Positions 37,492 through 50,016 of a stretch of DNA of 64,000 nt are shown here, one piece after another. The notes beneath the pieces were generated by a model. It saw only the letters and a program-made list of their open reading frames with translations, did no database searches and had not been told where the DNA came from. Each line of letters begins with the position of its first letter. Within the stretch, counting starts at the first letter, position 1. The DNA comes from Nitrosospira lacus. Its GTDB lineage: Bacteria > Pseudomonadota > Gammaproteobacteria > Burkholderiales > Nitrosomonadaceae. Location of the stretch: positions 2,699,137-2,763,136 of the forward strand of contig NZ_CP021106.3 of NCBI RefSeq assembly GCF_000355765.4, in the 5' to 3' direction. A program made the position numbers and the translations under genes.

Positions 37492-38976
37492 CTACAGTTT
37501 GCTGCGGGCGATATGCGCCAGCAGGTCATCCACCGTGGTATGCATGACCTCCGTGAAGGGCGATGGATAAAGGCCCATTCCCAGCACCGCCACCGCCAGG
37601 ACCGTCAGGATCAGAATCTCGCGTCCGTTGATATCCCTCAGCGCTTCCACGCCGGGACTCGCAACGGCGCCAAACACGACCCGCTTGTACATCCAGAGCG
37701 TATAGGCAGCACCGGTAATAAGCGTGGTAGCGGCGAGGAAGCCATACCAGAAATTCACCTTGACTGCAGCCATGATGACGATGAATTCACCCACAAAACC
37801 GCTGGTCCCCGGTAACCCTGCATTGGCCATGGCGAACAACATGAAGAACGCGGCGAATACCGGCATTTTATTGGCTACGCCGCCATAATCGGCGATCTGG
37901 CGTGAATGCAGGCGGTCGTAGAGCACCCCCACGCATAGAAACATGGCGCCGGAAATAAAGCCGTGCGAAATCATCTGCACCATCGCGCCTTCGAGTCCAT
38001 ACACGTTGAAGAGGAAGAAACCGAGCGTGACAAAACCCATGTGCGACACCGATGAATAAGCAATGAGCTTTTTCATGTCCGCCTGCACCAGGGCAACGAG
38101 TCCGATATAGACGACCGCTGTCAATGACAATACGATCATCATGGTCGAGAGATACTGGCTTGCATCTGGTACGATCGGCAGGGAAAAACGCAAAAAACCA
38201 TACCCACCCAATTTCAGCAATATTGCCGCCAGCACCACCGAACCGCCGGTGGGCGCTTCCACGTGCGCATCCGGCAACCAGGTATGCACGGGCCACATCG
38301 GAACCTTTACCGCAAATGCCAGCAGGAACGCGACAAATATTAGGATTTGCGGCGTCAGCGGCAGGGGCAGCTTGTGGTAATCCAGTATCGAAAAACTGCC
38401 GCCGGAAACCTGATAGAGATAGATGAATGCCACCAGCATCAACAGGGAACCCAAGAGCGTGTAAAGAAAGAACTTGATCGCGGCATACACGCGGTTGGGG
38501 CCACCCCAGACGCCGATGATGAGAAACATCGGAATCAGCGAAGCTTCCCAGAAGATGTAGAACAGAATCGCATCGAGCGATGAGAATACGCCATTGACGA
38601 TACCCGACATGATTAGAAACGCACCCATGTATTGGGACACCCGCTTGCTTATCACCTGCCACCCTGCGATTACCACCAGCGGTGTAGTAAAACAATTCAG
38701 CAGGATCAGCGGCATGGCGATGCCATCCACGCCGAGATGATAATGGATATTGAAATGCTCGATCCAGGCATTGAGTTCCACAAACTGCATGGCGTTCATT
38801 AGCGGGTCGAACTGGGTATAGAGCGGGATTGCCACCAGCAAGCCCGCTACCGACCCGACGAGCGCCAGCCATCGTGCCAGTTGGGCATTACGGTCGCCAC
38901 CGGTGGCAAGCACGCCAATGCCGGCAAAAATGGGCAGCCAGATGACTAGACTTAACAGGGGAAGGCCAAACAACAT
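37492..38976 (-). CDS. nuoM: NADH-quinone oxidoreductase subunit M
   Basis: 494 residues, about 14 membrane helices. Antiporter-like subunit with FYIFWEASLIPMFLIIGVWGG (the TM5 glutamate), VKVPMWPVHTWLPDAHVEAPTGGSVVLAAILLKLGGYG and DMKKLIAYSSVSHMGFVTLG, all canonical. Lies 38 bp upstream of nuoN. Confidence 0.97.
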   Translation of the reverse strand: MLFGLPLLSLVIWLPIFAGIGVLATGGDRNAQLARWLALVGSVAGLLVAIPLYTQFDPLMNAMQFVELNAWIEHFNIHYHLGVDGIAMPLILLNCFTTPLVVIAGWQVISKRVSQYMGAFLIMSGIVNGVFSSLDAILFYIFWEASLIPMFLIIGVWGGPNRVYAAIKFFLYTLLGSLLMLVAFIYLYQVSGGSFSILDYHKLPLPLTPQILIFVAFLLAFAVKVPMWPVHTWLPDAHVEAPTGGSVVLAAILLKLGGYGFLRFSLPIVPDASQYLSTMMIVLSLTAVVYIGLVALVQADMKKLIAYSSVSHMGFVTLGFFLFNVYGLEGAMVQMISHGFISGAMFLCVGVLYDRLHSRQIADYGGVANKMPVFAAFFMLFAMANAGLPGTSGFVGEFIVIMAAVKVNFWYGFLAATTLITGAAYTLWMYKRVVFGAVASPGVEALRDINGREILILTVLAVAVLGMGLYPSPFTEVMHTTVDDLLAHIARSKL

Positions 38977-39062
38977 GTTTATTCCGTTTTTTTATTCATT
39001 AGCGTGTAGCGAAATGCCGGGCTGAAACCGTAATAATATTCATCTCTTCTTGTTTTTTTGTT

Positions 39063-41018
39063 TCAAGATCCATACAACCATAAACTCATCAATATAAACA
39101 CGCCAACAATCATGGTGAACGCATAATGATAGATATAGCCCGACTGGAAGCGGCGTACCAGCATGGCGGTTCCGGCCACCACTCGTGCCGTGCCGTTGAC
39201 GAAGAACCCGTCAATGACTTTTACATCGCCGAATTTCCACAACCCGCCGCCCAGCGCGCGCGCGCCACCGGCGAATATCCAGGAATAGAATTCGTCAATA
39301 AAATATTTACGATCCAACAAGGTGTAGAGCGGTCCGGCGGCCCGGCTTATTTTTCCCGGCAGATCGGTATTCACCCTGTACAGGTACCAGGCGGCGAAAA
39401 TGCCGCCAACCGAAAACCAGAATGGCAGGGTCGTGAATGCATGAGTCATCATTCCCGCTATGCCATGAAATTCCGCCGACATTTTTTCGATGGCTTCGTG
39501 CTGGGGCAGGATTTGTATGGCGCTGCCGAAATAGTCTCCGAACAGCATCGGCCCGATCAGCCAACCCGCGCCGATGGAAGGTATTGCCAGGACCACGAGT
39601 GGCAGCGTCACCACCCAAGGTGATTCATGAAGATGCTCTTCGGTGTGATGATCCATGCGCGGCGCGCCATGGAAAGTCATGAACACCAGGCGGAAAGTGT
39701 AGAACGCGGTGACAAAGACGGTGGTTACCGCGCAGAAATAGGCAAAGCCCGCACCCGGAATATTGGCGAAATGTACGGCCTCGATAATGGCATCCTTGGA
39801 AAAGAATCCGGAAAAGCCAGGCACGCCCGCACTTGCCAGCGCGGCGATAAACATCGTCCAGTAGGTAATGGGCATATACTTCTTGAGTCCGCCCATTTTC
39901 CGCATATCCTGCTCATGATGCATGGCGATGATCACTGAGCCTGCGCCCAAAAATAGCACCGCCTTGAAAAAGGCGTGGGTCATGAGGTGAAAAACCCCCG
40001 CCGAATAAGCTGACGCGCCCAGCGCCACCGTCATGTAACCGAGTTGCGACAAGGTGGAGTAGGCCACCACACGCTTGATGTCGTTCTGCACGATCGCCAC
40101 CAGCGCCATGAATAGCGTGGTAATGCCGCCAATCACCAGGATGAACGACAGCGCCGTCTCAGTTAATTCAAATAATGGCGACATGCGAGCCACCATGAAG
40201 ATACCTGCGGTTACCATCGTCGCGGCATGAATCAGCGCGGAGATCGGCGTTGGACCCTCCATCGAATCCGGCAGCCATACGTGTAGCGGAAACTGTGCGG
40301 ATTTGCCCATCGCGCCGACAAACAGCAAGATACAAACTGCTGACAATAGCGCCCATGGCGAGCCGGGAATGACCTCGATTGTCTGCGTCACGAGTTGCGG
40401 TGCCTGGGCAAATACCGCTGAATAATCCAGCGTGCCGAAATATGTCAGCACCAAGCCGATACCAAGGAGAAAACCAAAGTCGCCGACACGGTTGACCAGA
40501 AACGCTTTCAAGTTGGCATAAATCGCGGTGGGACGGGTATACCAGAAGCCGATAAGCAGATAGGAAACCAGTCCGACCGCCTCCCAGCCAAAGAAAAGCT
40601 GGAGGAAATTATTCGACATCACCAGCATCAGCATCGAAAAAGTGAAGAGCGAGATATAGCTGAAAAAACGCTGGTATCCCGGATCACCACGCATATAACC
40701 GATGGTATAGATATGCACCATTAACGACACGCCGCTTACCACGACCATCATCATGGCCGAAAGTTGATCGATCAGGAACCCAACCTCGAAACGTGTATCG
40801 TCGGAAATCATCCAGGTATAAACGCTGCCGTTATAGATGTTTCCTTTCAATACATCCATGAAAACGGCAATGGATGCGGCCACGCACACCATCATCAGCA
40901 CGATGGTGGTGCGATGGCTCCAGGCCGGCCCGATCATTCGGCCAAACAATCCGGCGATAAGCGCCCCCGCCAACGGAGCCAGTGGGATCAACAGGTAAAG
41001 TTTTTGCATCTCAGTCAT
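39063..41018 (-). CDS. nuoL: NADH-quinone oxidoreductase subunit L
   Basis: 651 residues. The distal antiporter-like subunit of complex I, with the long lateral helix at its C-terminus. Core motifs FFGWEAVGLVSYLLIGFWYTR, MGKSAQFPLHVWLPDSMEGPTPISALIHAATMVTAGIFMVAR and DIKRVVAYSTLSQLGYM are intact. Start ATG 41018 or 41009. 86 bp separate it from nuoM. Confidence 0.97.
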   Translation of the reverse strand: MTEMQKLYLLIPLAPLAGALIAGLFGRMIGPAWSHRTTIVLMMVCVAASIAVFMDVLKGNIYNGSVYTWMISDDTRFEVGFLIDQLSAMMMVVVSGVSLMVHIYTIGYMRGDPGYQRFFSYISLFTFSMLMLVMSNNFLQLFFGWEAVGLVSYLLIGFWYTRPTAIYANLKAFLVNRVGDFGFLLGIGLVLTYFGTLDYSAVFAQAPQLVTQTIEVIPGSPWALLSAVCILLFVGAMGKSAQFPLHVWLPDSMEGPTPISALIHAATMVTAGIFMVARMSPLFELTETALSFILVIGGITTLFMALVAIVQNDIKRVVAYSTLSQLGYMTVALGASAYSAGVFHLMTHAFFKAVLFLGAGSVIIAMHHEQDMRKMGGLKKYMPITYWTMFIAALASAGVPGFSGFFSKDAIIEAVHFANIPGAGFAYFCAVTTVFVTAFYTFRLVFMTFHGAPRMDHHTEEHLHESPWVVTLPLVVLAIPSIGAGWLIGPMLFGDYFGSAIQILPQHEAIEKMSAEFHGIAGMMTHAFTTLPFWFSVGGIFAAWYLYRVNTDLPGKISRAAGPLYTLLDRKYFIDEFYSWIFAGGARALGGGLWKFGDVKVIDGFFVNGTARVVAGTAMLVRRFQSGYIYHYAFTMIVGVFILMSLWLYGS

Positions 41019-41084
41019 AAAAATTCATCTTCTTGTTTTTAGAGCCGTCTGTTTCCGATTCCAGGTCTGATCCAGGTCGTGAAA

Positions 41085-41390
41085 TTACCCCTTGAGCTTT
41101 TCCAGATCATCCACATTGATCGTGCGCAGGTTGCGAAACAGAACCACCAATATTGCCAGCCCGATGGCGGATTCCGCTGCGGCCACGGTAAGAATGAAAA
41201 ACACGAAGATCTGACCCGACACATCTTGCAGATAATGCGAGAATGCGACGAAATTCATGTTTACCGCCAGGAGCATCAGCTCGATTGCCATCAACAGGAT
41301 AATTACATTTTTCCTGTTGAGAAAAATCCCGACAATACTGATGGCGAACAGAATCGCACCGAGGACAAGGTAATGGGATAACGAAACCAA
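41085..41390 (-). CDS. nuoK: NADH-quinone oxidoreductase subunit K
   Basis: 101 residues, three membrane helices with the two conserved membrane glutamates ([16 protein letters not shown] and [14 protein letters not shown]). The family begins at [16 protein letters not shown], and the only start giving this is the TTG at 41390, preceded by AAAGGGG. Confidence 0.95.
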   Translation of the reverse strand: MVSLSHYLVLGAILFAISIVGIFLNRKNVIILLMAIELMLLAVNMNFVAFSHYLQDVSGQIFVFFILTVAAAESAIGLAILVVLFRNLRTINVDDLEKLKG

Positions 41391-41464
41391 GCTAACAACC
41401 CCTTTCTCAGGACAACATTAAAACAGCGTCATGCAACCGCTTTTTATTCTCTCTTCTTCCGCCT

Positions 41465-42070
41465 TTATTCTTTCTTCTCGGATGGCATCGATACCATCCG
41501 CACGCGGTCTTCACGCTTTACTGCCACCTGTTTCGCGACATCAAGACTCTTGACACCGGTGCGGCGGCGCAAGGTCAGAGCTATCGCGGCCACTATCGCC
41601 ACCAGCAAAAGTACCGCCGCCAGTTCAAACGCATAAACATATTCGGTATAAATCAAACGGCCCAGTTCCTTGGTGTTACTGTAATCGGCGGCGCGCGCAG
41701 GCGGCGCAGGCATTTCGTCGGCGCCGAACTGCTTGCCCATCAGCACCATCGCCATTTGGGCCGCCATCACCAGCGCCAGGAGCGCGCCGAATGGAAACCA
41801 TTTCCAGAACCCCTCGCGCAGACGGTCAAGATTGATATCAAGCATCATGACCACAAACAGGAACAACACCATCACCGCGCCTACATATACCAGTACCAGA
41901 GTAATCGCGAGAAACTCCGCCTCCAACAATAGCCATAGTCCGGCGGAGGTGAAAAAAGCGAGCACCAGCAACAATGCCGAATGCACCGGATTGCGGGCCG
42001 TGATGACACCCAATGCGGATAACACCAGCACAGTCGAAAAAAAATAAAAAGTGATATCGTGAAAACTCAT
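41465..42070 (-). CDS. nuoJ: NADH-quinone oxidoreductase subunit J
   Basis: 201 residues, five membrane helices (first at FYFFSTVLVLSALGVITARNPVHSALLLVLAFF). The pi-bulge region VLVYVGAVMVLFLFVVMML on TM3 is conserved. A hydrophilic tail of about 30 residues (RTGVKSLDVAKQVAVKREDRVRM) is typical of betaproteobacterial NuoJ. Confidence 0.95.
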   Translation of the reverse strand: MSFHDITFYFFSTVLVLSALGVITARNPVHSALLLVLAFFTSAGLWLLLEAEFLAITLVLVYVGAVMVLFLFVVMMLDINLDRLREGFWKWFPFGALLALVMAAQMAMVLMGKQFGADEMPAPPARAADYSNTKELGRLIYTEYVYAFELAAVLLLVAIVAAIALTLRRRTGVKSLDVAKQVAVKREDRVRMVSMPSEKKE

Positions 42071-42166
42071 GTAGGTATTTCTATAAATTCAAAACCCTGT
42101 AGCCGGGTTAGCATAGCCTGGTCGACAATCGACCGGCTCCTCTCATTCACCAGCTCATTTTCCCAA

Positions 42167-42655
42167 TCATCGATAGCCCGCATCCGCCGCCCTGTCCTTT
42201 GCTATCTGCTCTTCATATCGATCTCCCACTGCCAGCAACATTTGCTTGGTATAGATCAGGTCGCCGCGTTTCTCGCCGTGATATTCGAGGATCCGGGTCT
42301 CGACAATCGAATCCACCGGACAGGATTCCTCGCAGAAACCGCAGAATATGCATTTCGTCAGATCGATGTCATACCGTGTGGTGCGGCGGGTTCCATCATC
42401 GCGCTGCTCTGATTCGATGGTGATCGCCAGCGCTGGGCACACCGCTTCGCATAGCTTGCAGGCGATACAACGCTCTTCCCCGTTGGGATAACGGCGCAGC
42501 GCATGGAGACCGCGGAAGCGAGGGGACTGCGGTGTTTTCTCTTCGGGAAAGTGCACCGTGATTTTACGCGCAAACATGTATCGCCCGGTCAGCATCATCC
42601 CCTTGACCAGTTCAAACAACAGGAAAGTACGGAAAAAATCCTTGATACGGTTCAT
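42167..42655 (-). CDS. nuoI: NADH-quinone oxidoreductase subunit I
   Basis: 162 residues from ATG 42655 (AGGAG upstream); the frame extends further but the family starts at [11 protein letters not shown]. Two [4Fe-4S] motifs, [12 protein letters not shown] and [12 protein letters not shown], bind clusters N6a and N6b, carrying electrons to NuoB. Confidence 0.96.
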   Translation of the reverse strand: MNRIKDFFRTFLLFELVKGMMLTGRYMFARKITVHFPEEKTPQSPRFRGLHALRRYPNGEERCIACKLCEAVCPALAITIESEQRDDGTRRTTRYDIDLTKCIFCGFCEESCPVDSIVETRILEYHGEKRGDLIYTKQMLLAVGDRYEEQIAKDRAADAGYR

Positions 42656-42669
42656 GGTTTTCTCCTGTC

Positions 42670-43770
42670 TCAATGAAACCACAGGTTAAGTGGAAATGCG
42701 TCCCGAAGTGATGGCGGAAATTGCATTATCAAACCCAGCAGTAGTATCCAGACAAGCGTGATCGGAATGAACACCTTCCAGCCAAGACGCATGATCTGAT
42801 CATAGCGGTAGCGGGGAAAGGTGGCGCGAAACCAGAGAAAACAAAACAATAAAAACGATATTTTCAGCACCAGCCAGATAAAACCGGGAATCATGGTAAA
42901 TGGTGCAATATTGACCGGCGGGAGCCATCCCCCCAGAAAGATAAGGCTGGCCAGCGTTGCCACCAGGATCATATTGGAGTATTCCGCCAGAAAGAATACC
43001 GTGAACGCCATACCGGAATATTCAACATGGAATCCGGCCACAATTTCTGATTCACCCTCGGCTACATCAAACGGGGCACGATTGGTTTCCGCCACCCCGG
43101 AAATGAAGTACACCAGAAACATTGGAAACAACGGGATGAGATACCAGTTGATGAAACTGCCACCCTGCTGGCCTTTGACAATATCGCTCAGATTCAGACT
43201 CTGTGACATCATCAGCACGCATACCAATGCGAAACCCATCGCCAGTTCGTAAGACACCACCTGTGCGGCGGATCGCATCGCACCAAGGAAGGCATACTTG
43301 GAATTGGAAGCCCAACCCGCGATGATGACTCCATAGACGCCCATGGAAGTCATGGCCAGAATATAAAGCAGGCCCGCATTGATGTCGGCCAATACGACCT
43401 CGGGAGAAAACGGCACTACCGCCCATGCCGCCAGAGCCGGCGCGAAGGTCAGCACCGGGGCCAGGACAAACAAAAACTTATTTGCGCCACTGGGAATGAT
43501 GATTTCCTTCATCACGGCCTTCACCGCATCCGCGATGGGCTGCGCCCAACCGCCCAGCCAGGGAATGCCGAAGAAAGTCACCCGATTGGGTCCGACCCGC
43601 AGCTGCATAAAGGCGATAATCTTGCGTTCCGCAAAAGTAAGGTAGGCCACTGCCAACATCAATGGCAATATGATGGCGACAATCAGCAGCGCGTTCTTGG
43701 CCAGAACGAAAAGGGCGGGACCCCACTCCGAACCAAAAAAGTCCCCGAATAATTGTTGCGCGTATTCCAT
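42670..43770 (-). CDS. nuoH: NADH-quinone oxidoreductase subunit H
   Basis: 366 residues, eight membrane helices. It forms the quinone tunnel with NuoB and NuoD. Shows [72 protein letters not shown] and the late [20 protein letters not shown]. Start at the ATG 43770; the codon before it is TTG. Confidence 0.96.
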   Translation of the reverse strand: MEYAQQLFGDFFGSEWGPALFVLAKNALLIVAIILPLMLAVAYLTFAERKIIAFMQLRVGPNRVTFFGIPWLGGWAQPIADAVKAVMKEIIIPSGANKFLFVLAPVLTFAPALAAWAVVPFSPEVVLADINAGLLYILAMTSMGVYGVIIAGWASNSKYAFLGAMRSAAQVVSYELAMGFALVCVLMMSQSLNLSDIVKGQQGGSFINWYLIPLFPMFLVYFISGVAETNRAPFDVAEGESEIVAGFHVEYSGMAFTVFFLAEYSNMILVATLASLIFLGGWLPPVNIAPFTMIPGFIWLVLKISFLLFCFLWFRATFPRYRYDQIMRLGWKVFIPITLVWILLLGLIMQFPPSLRDAFPLNLWFH

Positions 43771-43792
43771 CAAATCACTCTGGTTTCTTGCA

Positions 43793-46228
43793 TCACAATC
43801 TTTCCACCACTATTTCACCGAACATTTCACCCAAAGCCGCGGTCAGGGGGTGCGCGCAAGCCACCCGCACACAATTTGAAGGCAGCTTATCGTCCCGGGC
43901 CGCTGGCAATTGCGCTTCACCTTCTCCCTGTTTCAATCTTATATTGTCACCCGGATTTATGCCGAGCGCATCCATCAGATCACCCGGCATCCAGGCCAGC
44001 GGCGCGGCGGCATCCCGTGTGCGCTGCAGCGAATCGGCACGGCGCACAATGGGGTCGGCCTGATGAATCGGGACTTCGCCGATGCGCTGAATTCCGCCGC
44101 TCTTCGGCTCATTCATCAGTCCGGTATCACCTACCGCGAAATTTCTCAAATTGTTGTTCAAGCGGGCGCTGATATCGCCGCCTGCCGGAAGAATCTCCGC
44201 ACGCACCTGCTCCGGTGTATCGTAGGCAAAGCCGTCAAGTTCCAGCATAGTGCCCAATACCCGCAGGACTTTCCATGCCGGGCGCGTATCGGCGAGAGGG
44301 GCGACCACACCATTGAAACTTTGCGCACGACCTTCGGTATTGATAAAGGTGCCTGAGGTTTCGGTGAATGGCGCAATCGGCAGCAATACATCCGCATAAC
44401 CGCCCTCAAGAACGGCACGGTTCTTATATGCGCTCATCACCACCACCAGCTCTGCCGCATCCAGTGCTTTCATCGTTTGATGCGGATTATAGCTATCCAG
44501 CTCCGGTTCCAAATTCATCAGCACATAGGCCCGGCACGGTTGCGACACAGGCTTGGCCGCACCCGTCCCAAGCATTTGCGAAGCATTCATGTTTCCCTGT
44601 CCCGGCCGGCCGGAATCTCCGGCGGCCGCGCTCAAGCCGCCATGGTCAGGAATTGCCCCGGCAATATAGGCGCCGACACTATTGGCAGCCTCGCCCAATA
44701 CACCAAACTCCGCTTCGACAATGTGCGCGATATGCTGTGCCAGTCCGTGAATATCCGCATACTGCGGATGGTGCTGCGCCATGTTGCCAAGAAAAATCGC
44801 GGCGGGCTTATTATCAATGAGGCTGGCCGCCATCGCCCGCGCGGCATCCGTCACGCTGATGGAGCCGGATACTGTTTTTGCTCCATCGGGAATCTCCACC
44901 TGCTTCAACTCAGTGGCGGCTTTCAAGATCTGCGCCAGCATCGCCGCCATTGCGGCAGGTGCGACGATGGCACGATTAGCCACCTTGGTCAGCAGATCGT
45001 CATCCACCGGATTGACAAGATTCAGTTGAGCACCCTGCTTTACCGCCTGGCGCAGACGCTGCGCAATGAGCGGATGATCCTTGCGCAGGGTGCTGCCGAT
45101 AACCAGCGCCGACTTTAGGCGGGAAATAGCTGCCACGTTCATTCCCAGCCATGGTGCGCCTTGCAGGTGTTGATCCGAGCGGAAATCGGATTGGCGCAAG
45201 CGATGATCCACATTTCCGCTACCCAATCCCCGCATGAGTTTTTGTAACAGATAGAGTTCTTCCAGCGTACTGTGGGGAGAGGCCAACGCACCGATACTCG
45301 AAGCGCCGTGTTTTTCCTTTACGGTCCTCAATCCATTGGCAACGAATTCCAGAGCGGCTTGCCAGTCGCACTCCTGCCATTCGCCATTGCGCTTTATCAT
45401 CGGTGTGCTCAGGCGCTCGTCCGAGTTTAGCCCCTCATAGGAAAAGCGATCCTTATCCGACAGCCAGCACTCGTTCACTTCCTCGTTCTCGCGCGGCAAC
45501 ACACGCATGACACGATTCTGCTTTACCTGAACCACGAGATTGGAGCCGAGACCGCAATGCGGACTCACTGATTTCCTGCGGGACAATTCCCAAGTGCGGG
45601 CAGAATAGCGGAAAGGCTTGCTGACGAGCGCGCCGACCGGGCAAAGATCGATCATATTGCCGGATAATTCCGAGTCGACCGTACTGCCGACAAATGACAG
45701 GATTTCCGCATGTTCGCCGCGGCCCGCCATACCCAATTCCATAATGCCGGCAATCTCCTGACCGAAGCGCACGCAACGTGTGCAATGGATGCAGCGGGTC
45801 ATATCGGTGGAGATCAGCGGACCCAGATTCTTGTTCGCCACCACCCGCTTGGCTTCGGTATAACGTGACGCACTCGCTCCATAGCCCACTGCAAGATCCT
45901 GTAGCTGACATTCGCCGCCCTGGTCGCAAATGGGGCAATCCAGTGGATGATTGATAAGCAGAAACTCCATCACGCCTTTCTGTGCGGTTACCGCCTGTCC
46001 GGAGTGAGTAAAGACCTTCATGCCCTCCATGGCGGGAGTGGCGCACGCGGGCAAGGGCTTGGGTGCTTTCTCCACTTGAACCAGGCACATGCGGCAATTG
46101 GCCGCGATGGACAGTTTCTTGTGATAGCAGAAATGCGGAATATATATACCCAGCTGATTGGCACCGTCCATGACAGTGCCATTCTTGGGCACAGACACCT
46201 GTTTGCCGTCGATTTCGAAATTGATCAT
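43793..46228 (-). CDS. nuoG: NADH-quinone oxidoreductase subunit G
   Basis: 811 residues from ATG 46228, where the family begins ([23 protein letters not shown]). The N-terminal ferredoxin domain has [2Fe-2S] ligands ([19 protein letters not shown]). The His-ligated [4Fe-4S] ([15 protein letters not shown] with HPLDCP) and the second cluster ([16 protein letters not shown]) follow, then a molybdopterin-oxidoreductase-like domain that carries no active cofactor. It passes electrons from NuoF/E to NuoI. Confidence 0.95.
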   Translation of the reverse strand: MINFEIDGKQVSVPKNGTVMDGANQLGIYIPHFCYHKKLSIAANCRMCLVQVEKAPKPLPACATPAMEGMKVFTHSGQAVTAQKGVMEFLLINHPLDCPICDQGGECQLQDLAVGYGASASRYTEAKRVVANKNLGPLISTDMTRCIHCTRCVRFGQEIAGIMELGMAGRGEHAEILSFVGSTVDSELSGNMIDLCPVGALVSKPFRYSARTWELSRRKSVSPHCGLGSNLVVQVKQNRVMRVLPRENEEVNECWLSDKDRFSYEGLNSDERLSTPMIKRNGEWQECDWQAALEFVANGLRTVKEKHGASSIGALASPHSTLEELYLLQKLMRGLGSGNVDHRLRQSDFRSDQHLQGAPWLGMNVAAISRLKSALVIGSTLRKDHPLIAQRLRQAVKQGAQLNLVNPVDDDLLTKVANRAIVAPAAMAAMLAQILKAATELKQVEIPDGAKTVSGSISVTDAARAMAASLIDNKPAAIFLGNMAQHHPQYADIHGLAQHIAHIVEAEFGVLGEAANSVGAYIAGAIPDHGGLSAAAGDSGRPGQGNMNASQMLGTGAAKPVSQPCRAYVLMNLEPELDSYNPHQTMKALDAAELVVVMSAYKNRAVLEGGYADVLLPIAPFTETSGTFINTEGRAQSFNGVVAPLADTRPAWKVLRVLGTMLELDGFAYDTPEQVRAEILPAGGDISARLNNNLRNFAVGDTGLMNEPKSGGIQRIGEVPIHQADPIVRRADSLQRTRDAAAPLAWMPGDLMDALGINPGDNIRLKQGEGEAQLPAARDDKLPSNCVRVACAHPLTAALGEMFGEIVVERL

Positions 46229-46305
46229 TAGATGCTTACTCTCGGATTCATCACGAACAGACGCGGCCAAGAAAGAAAACGATTACTTTATCCATTCTCA
46301 TGCGG

Positions 46306-47583
46306 CTACACCATGCATCTCTTGTGCTCAATATGGTACGCAAACTCATCCCGAAAATGCTGGATCATGGCGCGTACCGGCATGGCGGCTGCGTCACCCA
46401 GTGCGCAAATGGTACGCCCCTGAATATTATCGGCAACATTGTTGAGCAAATCGAGATCCTCCATTCGCCCCGTGCCGGTCTCGATTCGATGCACCACACG
46501 ATAAAGCCAGCCGGTACCTTCGCGGCAGGGTGTGCATTGACCGCAGGATTCCTCAAAATAAAAATATGACAATCGCTCCAGCGCTTTCACCATGCAAGTG
46601 GTGTCATCCATGATGATGACCGCGCCGGAGCCCAGCATGGAACCAGCTTTGGCGATGGAATCATAATCCATGTCGGTCTGCATCATGATATCGCCGGGCA
46701 ACACGGGCATGGATGAACCGCCGGGGATGCATCCTTTGAGTTTCCGCCCGCCGCGCATGCCGCCCGCCATTTCCAGCAGCGTGGCGAATGGCGTACCCAA
46801 CGGCACCTCGTAATTACCGGGTCTATTGACATGACCCGACACCGAAAAAAGCTTGGTGCCACCGTTGTTGGGCTTGCCGAGCTGCAAAAACTTCTCGCCA
46901 CCATTGCGGATAATCCAGGGCACCGAGGCAAATGTTTCGGTGTTGTTGATCGTAGTGGGTTTGCCATAAAGGCCGAAGCTCGCCGGGAAAGGAGGCTTAA
47001 AACGCGGCTGCCCCTTTTTGCCCTCCAGCGATTCTAGCAGCGCAGTTTCCTCGCCACAGATATATGCACCATAACCATGATGATTGTATAACTGGAAACC
47101 GAAATCGGAACCGAGGATGTGGTTCCCCAGATATCCCGCGGCTCGCGCTTCGTCTACCGCCTCCTCCATGCGCTCATAGGTATCCCAGATTTCGCCATGA
47201 ACATAGTTGTAACCCGTCTTGATACCCATCGCATAGGCGCCGATAATCATGCCTTCTATCAGGATGTGCGGGTTGTGACGCATGATATCGCGGTCCTTGA
47301 AGGTGCCTGGCTCGCCTTCGTCGGAATTGCATACCAGATACTTGTCGCCTTCGTACTGCTTGGGCATGAAACTCCACTTTAGCCCGGTCGGGAAACCCGC
47401 GCCGCCGCGTCCACGCAATGCGGATTTTTTGACTTCCTCGATGACTTTTTCAGGCGGAATTTTCTCGTCCAGAATTTTTCTCAGCGCGGCATACCCGTCG
47501 CGCTGCTCATAATTCTTAAGCCGCCAGTTTGCGGGATCGGATGGATTCAGTCCCGCCAGCAATATCTGCGTAAGCTCGGTCAT
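46306..47583 (-). CDS. nuoF: NADH-quinone oxidoreductase subunit F
   Basis: 425 residues. NADH- and FMN-binding subunit: [17 protein letters not shown], the FMN loop [25 protein letters not shown] and the N3 cluster [13 protein letters not shown] plus a later Cys. Start ATG 47583 overlaps the nuoE stop by 4 bp (ATGA), giving coupled translation. Confidence 0.97.
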   Translation of the reverse strand: MTELTQILLAGLNPSDPANWRLKNYEQRDGYAALRKILDEKIPPEKVIEEVKKSALRGRGGAGFPTGLKWSFMPKQYEGDKYLVCNSDEGEPGTFKDRDIMRHNPHILIEGMIIGAYAMGIKTGYNYVHGEIWDTYERMEEAVDEARAAGYLGNHILGSDFGFQLYNHHGYGAYICGEETALLESLEGKKGQPRFKPPFPASFGLYGKPTTINNTETFASVPWIIRNGGEKFLQLGKPNNGGTKLFSVSGHVNRPGNYEVPLGTPFATLLEMAGGMRGGRKLKGCIPGGSSMPVLPGDIMMQTDMDYDSIAKAGSMLGSGAVIIMDDTTCMVKALERLSYFYFEESCGQCTPCREGTGWLYRVVHRIETGTGRMEDLDLLNNVADNIQGRTICALGDAAAMPVRAMIQHFRDEFAYHIEHKRCMV

Positions 47584-48056
47584 TTGTTCAGCTCCTCCAG
47601 CAATTGATCGATACTGTCGTTGGACATGAAGCTGCACATACGCTTGTTATTCACCAGGAGCACGGGCGCGTCGCCGCATGCCCCCATGCACTCGCCTTCC
47701 TTCAATGTAAATTTGCCATCGGCGGTGGTCTGATTGAAACCGATACCCAGCTTTTGCTTGATATGGGTCACCGCATCATTGGCGCCGGAAAGCGCGCAGG
47801 GAAGGTTCGTGCAAACGGTGATCTTGTGTTTACCCAATGGCTGAAGGTTATACATGTTGTAGAACGTCGCCACCTCATACACGGCTATCGGTGGCATGCC
47901 AAGATAGTGTGCAATGAAATCCATGGTTTCATTGGCCAGCCATCCCTTCTCATCCTGAGCGATGGCGAGCGCCGACATCACGGCCGACTGCTTCTGGTCG
48001 GCGGGATATTTCGTGAGCTCATGGTCAATTTTTTTAATGGACTCAGGGCTTAACAT
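47580..48056 (-). CDS. nuoE: NADH-quinone oxidoreductase subunit E
   Basis: 158 residues, thioredoxin-like subunit holding [2Fe-2S] cluster N1a: CTNLPC and later CMGACGDAP give the four cysteines. The N-terminus ([34 protein letters not shown]) is standard. Confidence 0.96.
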   Translation of the reverse strand: MLSPESIKKIDHELTKYPADQKQSAVMSALAIAQDEKGWLANETMDFIAHYLGMPPIAVYEVATFYNMYNLQPLGKHKITVCTNLPCALSGANDAVTHIKQKLGIGFNQTTADGKFTLKEGECMGACGDAPVLLVNNKRMCSFMSNDSIDQLLEELNK

Positions 48057-48110
48057 GTCAATTTGGCTGTTTCACTGGCTATCTGGGTAACGGTCAATGG
48101 ATCTACCTGC

Positions 48111-49364
48111 TTATCTGTCTATTTCACCAAACACAATATCCTGCGTACCGATAATGGCCACCACATCGGCGATCATATGTCCACGCGACATTTCATCTAG
48201 CGCCGCCAGATGGGGGAAGCCTGGTGCGCGAATTTTGAGCCGGTAAGGCATATTGGCGCCATCCGATACGAGGTAAATGCCAAATTCACCCTTGGGATGC
48301 TCGACCGCCGCGTAAGCCTCACCCGGTGGCACATGGAAACCCTCTGTAAAAAGCTTGAAATGATGTATCAGCTCTTCCATGTTCTGCTTCATTTCGACAC
48401 GTGCCGGTGGCGCGATCTTGTGGTTATCGGTTATGACCGGTCCAGGGTTCTTGCGTAGCCATTCGACACACTGCCTGATGATACGATTGGATTGACGAAA
48501 CTCTTCTATCCTCACCAGATAACGATCGTAGCAATCGCCATTGACACCCACCGGTATATCGAAATCCATCCGGTCATAAACTTCATACGGCTGTTTTTTC
48601 CGCAAATCCCACTCGACGCCCGAACCACGCAGCATCGGACCGGTAAAACCCAGTGCCTTGGCACGTTCAGGCGAGACTACGCCGATGCCTACCAGCCGCT
48701 GTTTCCAGATGCGGTTGTCGGTTAACAGGGTTTCATATTCATCCACGTAGGAAGGGAATCGATTGGTAAAGTCTTCGATGAAATCCAGCAGCGAACCGCT
48801 ACGGTTCTCGTTGAGCATCCGGGTGCTTTTCTCGTTGTGGATTTTCGATGCCTGATATTGGGGCATTGAATCCGGCAGATCCCGATAGACACCGCCCGGA
48901 CGGTAATAGGCGGCATGCATTCTGGCGCCCGACACCGCCTCGTAACAATCCATCAGGTCCTCGCGGTCGCGGAAAGCGTAGAGGAACACGGTCATTGCGC
49001 CCACATCCAGCGCGTGAGCTCCCAACCACAACAGATGATTGAGTATGCGCGTGATCTCATCAAACATTACGCGAATATATTGCGCACGCAAAGGTACCTC
49101 AAGCTGCAACAGCTTCTCGATGGCCATTACATAGGCATGCTCATTGGACATCATGGACACGTAATCCAGCCGGTCCATGTATGGTACTGACTGAATATAG
49201 GTTTTGGATTCGGCCAGCTTTTCAGTCGCGCGATGCAGCAGGCCGATGTGCGGGTCGGCACGCTGAATGACTTCGCCATCCAGCTCCAGCACCAGGCGCA
49301 ACACGCCATGCGCCGCCGGATGTTGCGGGCCAAAGTTCATGGTGTAGTTGCGTATCTCAGCCAT
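48111..49364 (-). CDS. nuoD: NADH-quinone oxidoreductase subunit D
   Basis: 417 residues, the 49-kDa-type quinone-site subunit related to NiFe-hydrogenase large subunits. [22 protein letters not shown] holds the quinone-contacting His; [21 protein letters not shown] and the terminal DIVFGEIDR are canonical. Separate from NuoC, not the fused NuoCD form of E. coli. Confidence 0.97.
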   Translation of the reverse strand: MAEIRNYTMNFGPQHPAAHGVLRLVLELDGEVIQRADPHIGLLHRATEKLAESKTYIQSVPYMDRLDYVSMMSNEHAYVMAIEKLLQLEVPLRAQYIRVMFDEITRILNHLLWLGAHALDVGAMTVFLYAFRDREDLMDCYEAVSGARMHAAYYRPGGVYRDLPDSMPQYQASKIHNEKSTRMLNENRSGSLLDFIEDFTNRFPSYVDEYETLLTDNRIWKQRLVGIGVVSPERAKALGFTGPMLRGSGVEWDLRKKQPYEVYDRMDFDIPVGVNGDCYDRYLVRIEEFRQSNRIIRQCVEWLRKNPGPVITDNHKIAPPARVEMKQNMEELIHHFKLFTEGFHVPPGEAYAAVEHPKGEFGIYLVSDGANMPYRLKIRAPGFPHLAALDEMSRGHMIADVVAIIGTQDIVFGEIDR

Positions 49365-49391
49365 GCTTATCGAGTCCTTGCCGCAGAGACC

Positions 49392-50009
49392 TCATTCGCT
49401 ATCTCCATAATGCTCTTCACGGATCACGCGCGGCGTGATCTGGCGCGGTTCGATGCTGACCGGCTGGTAGATTACTCGCTGCTGGTCGGGATCGTAACGC
49501 ATCTCGACATTTCCGCTTAATGGAAAATCCTTGCGGAATGGATTGCCGATAAACCCATAGTCCGTGAGAATGCGACGCAAATCGGGGTGGCCCGTAAAGA
49601 CGATGCCGTAAAGATCAAATGCCTCACGCTCGAACCAGTTGGCGGATGGCCATATGTCAATTACCGAGTCCAGAACCGGGAACTCATCGTCCTCTGCGAA
49701 TACCTTGACCCGCAACCTGCAGTTATGGCTGATGGAAAGAAGGTGGTACACGACGGCGAAGCGTTTGCCCTCGCTGTCGTTCCCGGAGAGGGATTCGGAA
49801 CCATAGGTTGAATAATCCATTCCGCATAAATCGGCGAGCATTTCAAAACCCAGGTCCGGGTGATCACGCAAGGTTCCCATTGACCACAGCATATCCGCAG
49901 GAGCCACCGTAATCGTTAGCTCACCCAATCGCTCGCGGGTGCTGACAAGTTTATCGGTCAACACATTCTGAAGGCAAAGGGCGAGCGTTTCCAGACGAGA
50001 GGAAGTCAT
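49392..50009 (-). CDS. nuoC: NADH-quinone oxidoreductase subunit C
   Basis: 205 residues from ATG 50009 ([17 protein letters not shown]); the upstream open frame overlaps nuoB and is not family-like. The 30-kDa-subunit signature [34 protein letters not shown] is present. The C-terminus ends about 27 bp before nuoD. Confidence 0.95.
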   Translation of the reverse strand: MTSSRLETLALCLQNVLTDKLVSTRERLGELTITVAPADMLWSMGTLRDHPDLGFEMLADLCGMDYSTYGSESLSGNDSEGKRFAVVYHLLSISHNCRLRVKVFAEDDEFPVLDSVIDIWPSANWFEREAFDLYGIVFTGHPDLRRILTDYGFIGNPFRKDFPLSGNVEMRYDPDQQRVIYQPVSIEPRQITPRVIREEHYGDSE

Positions 50010-50016
50010 AGTTGAC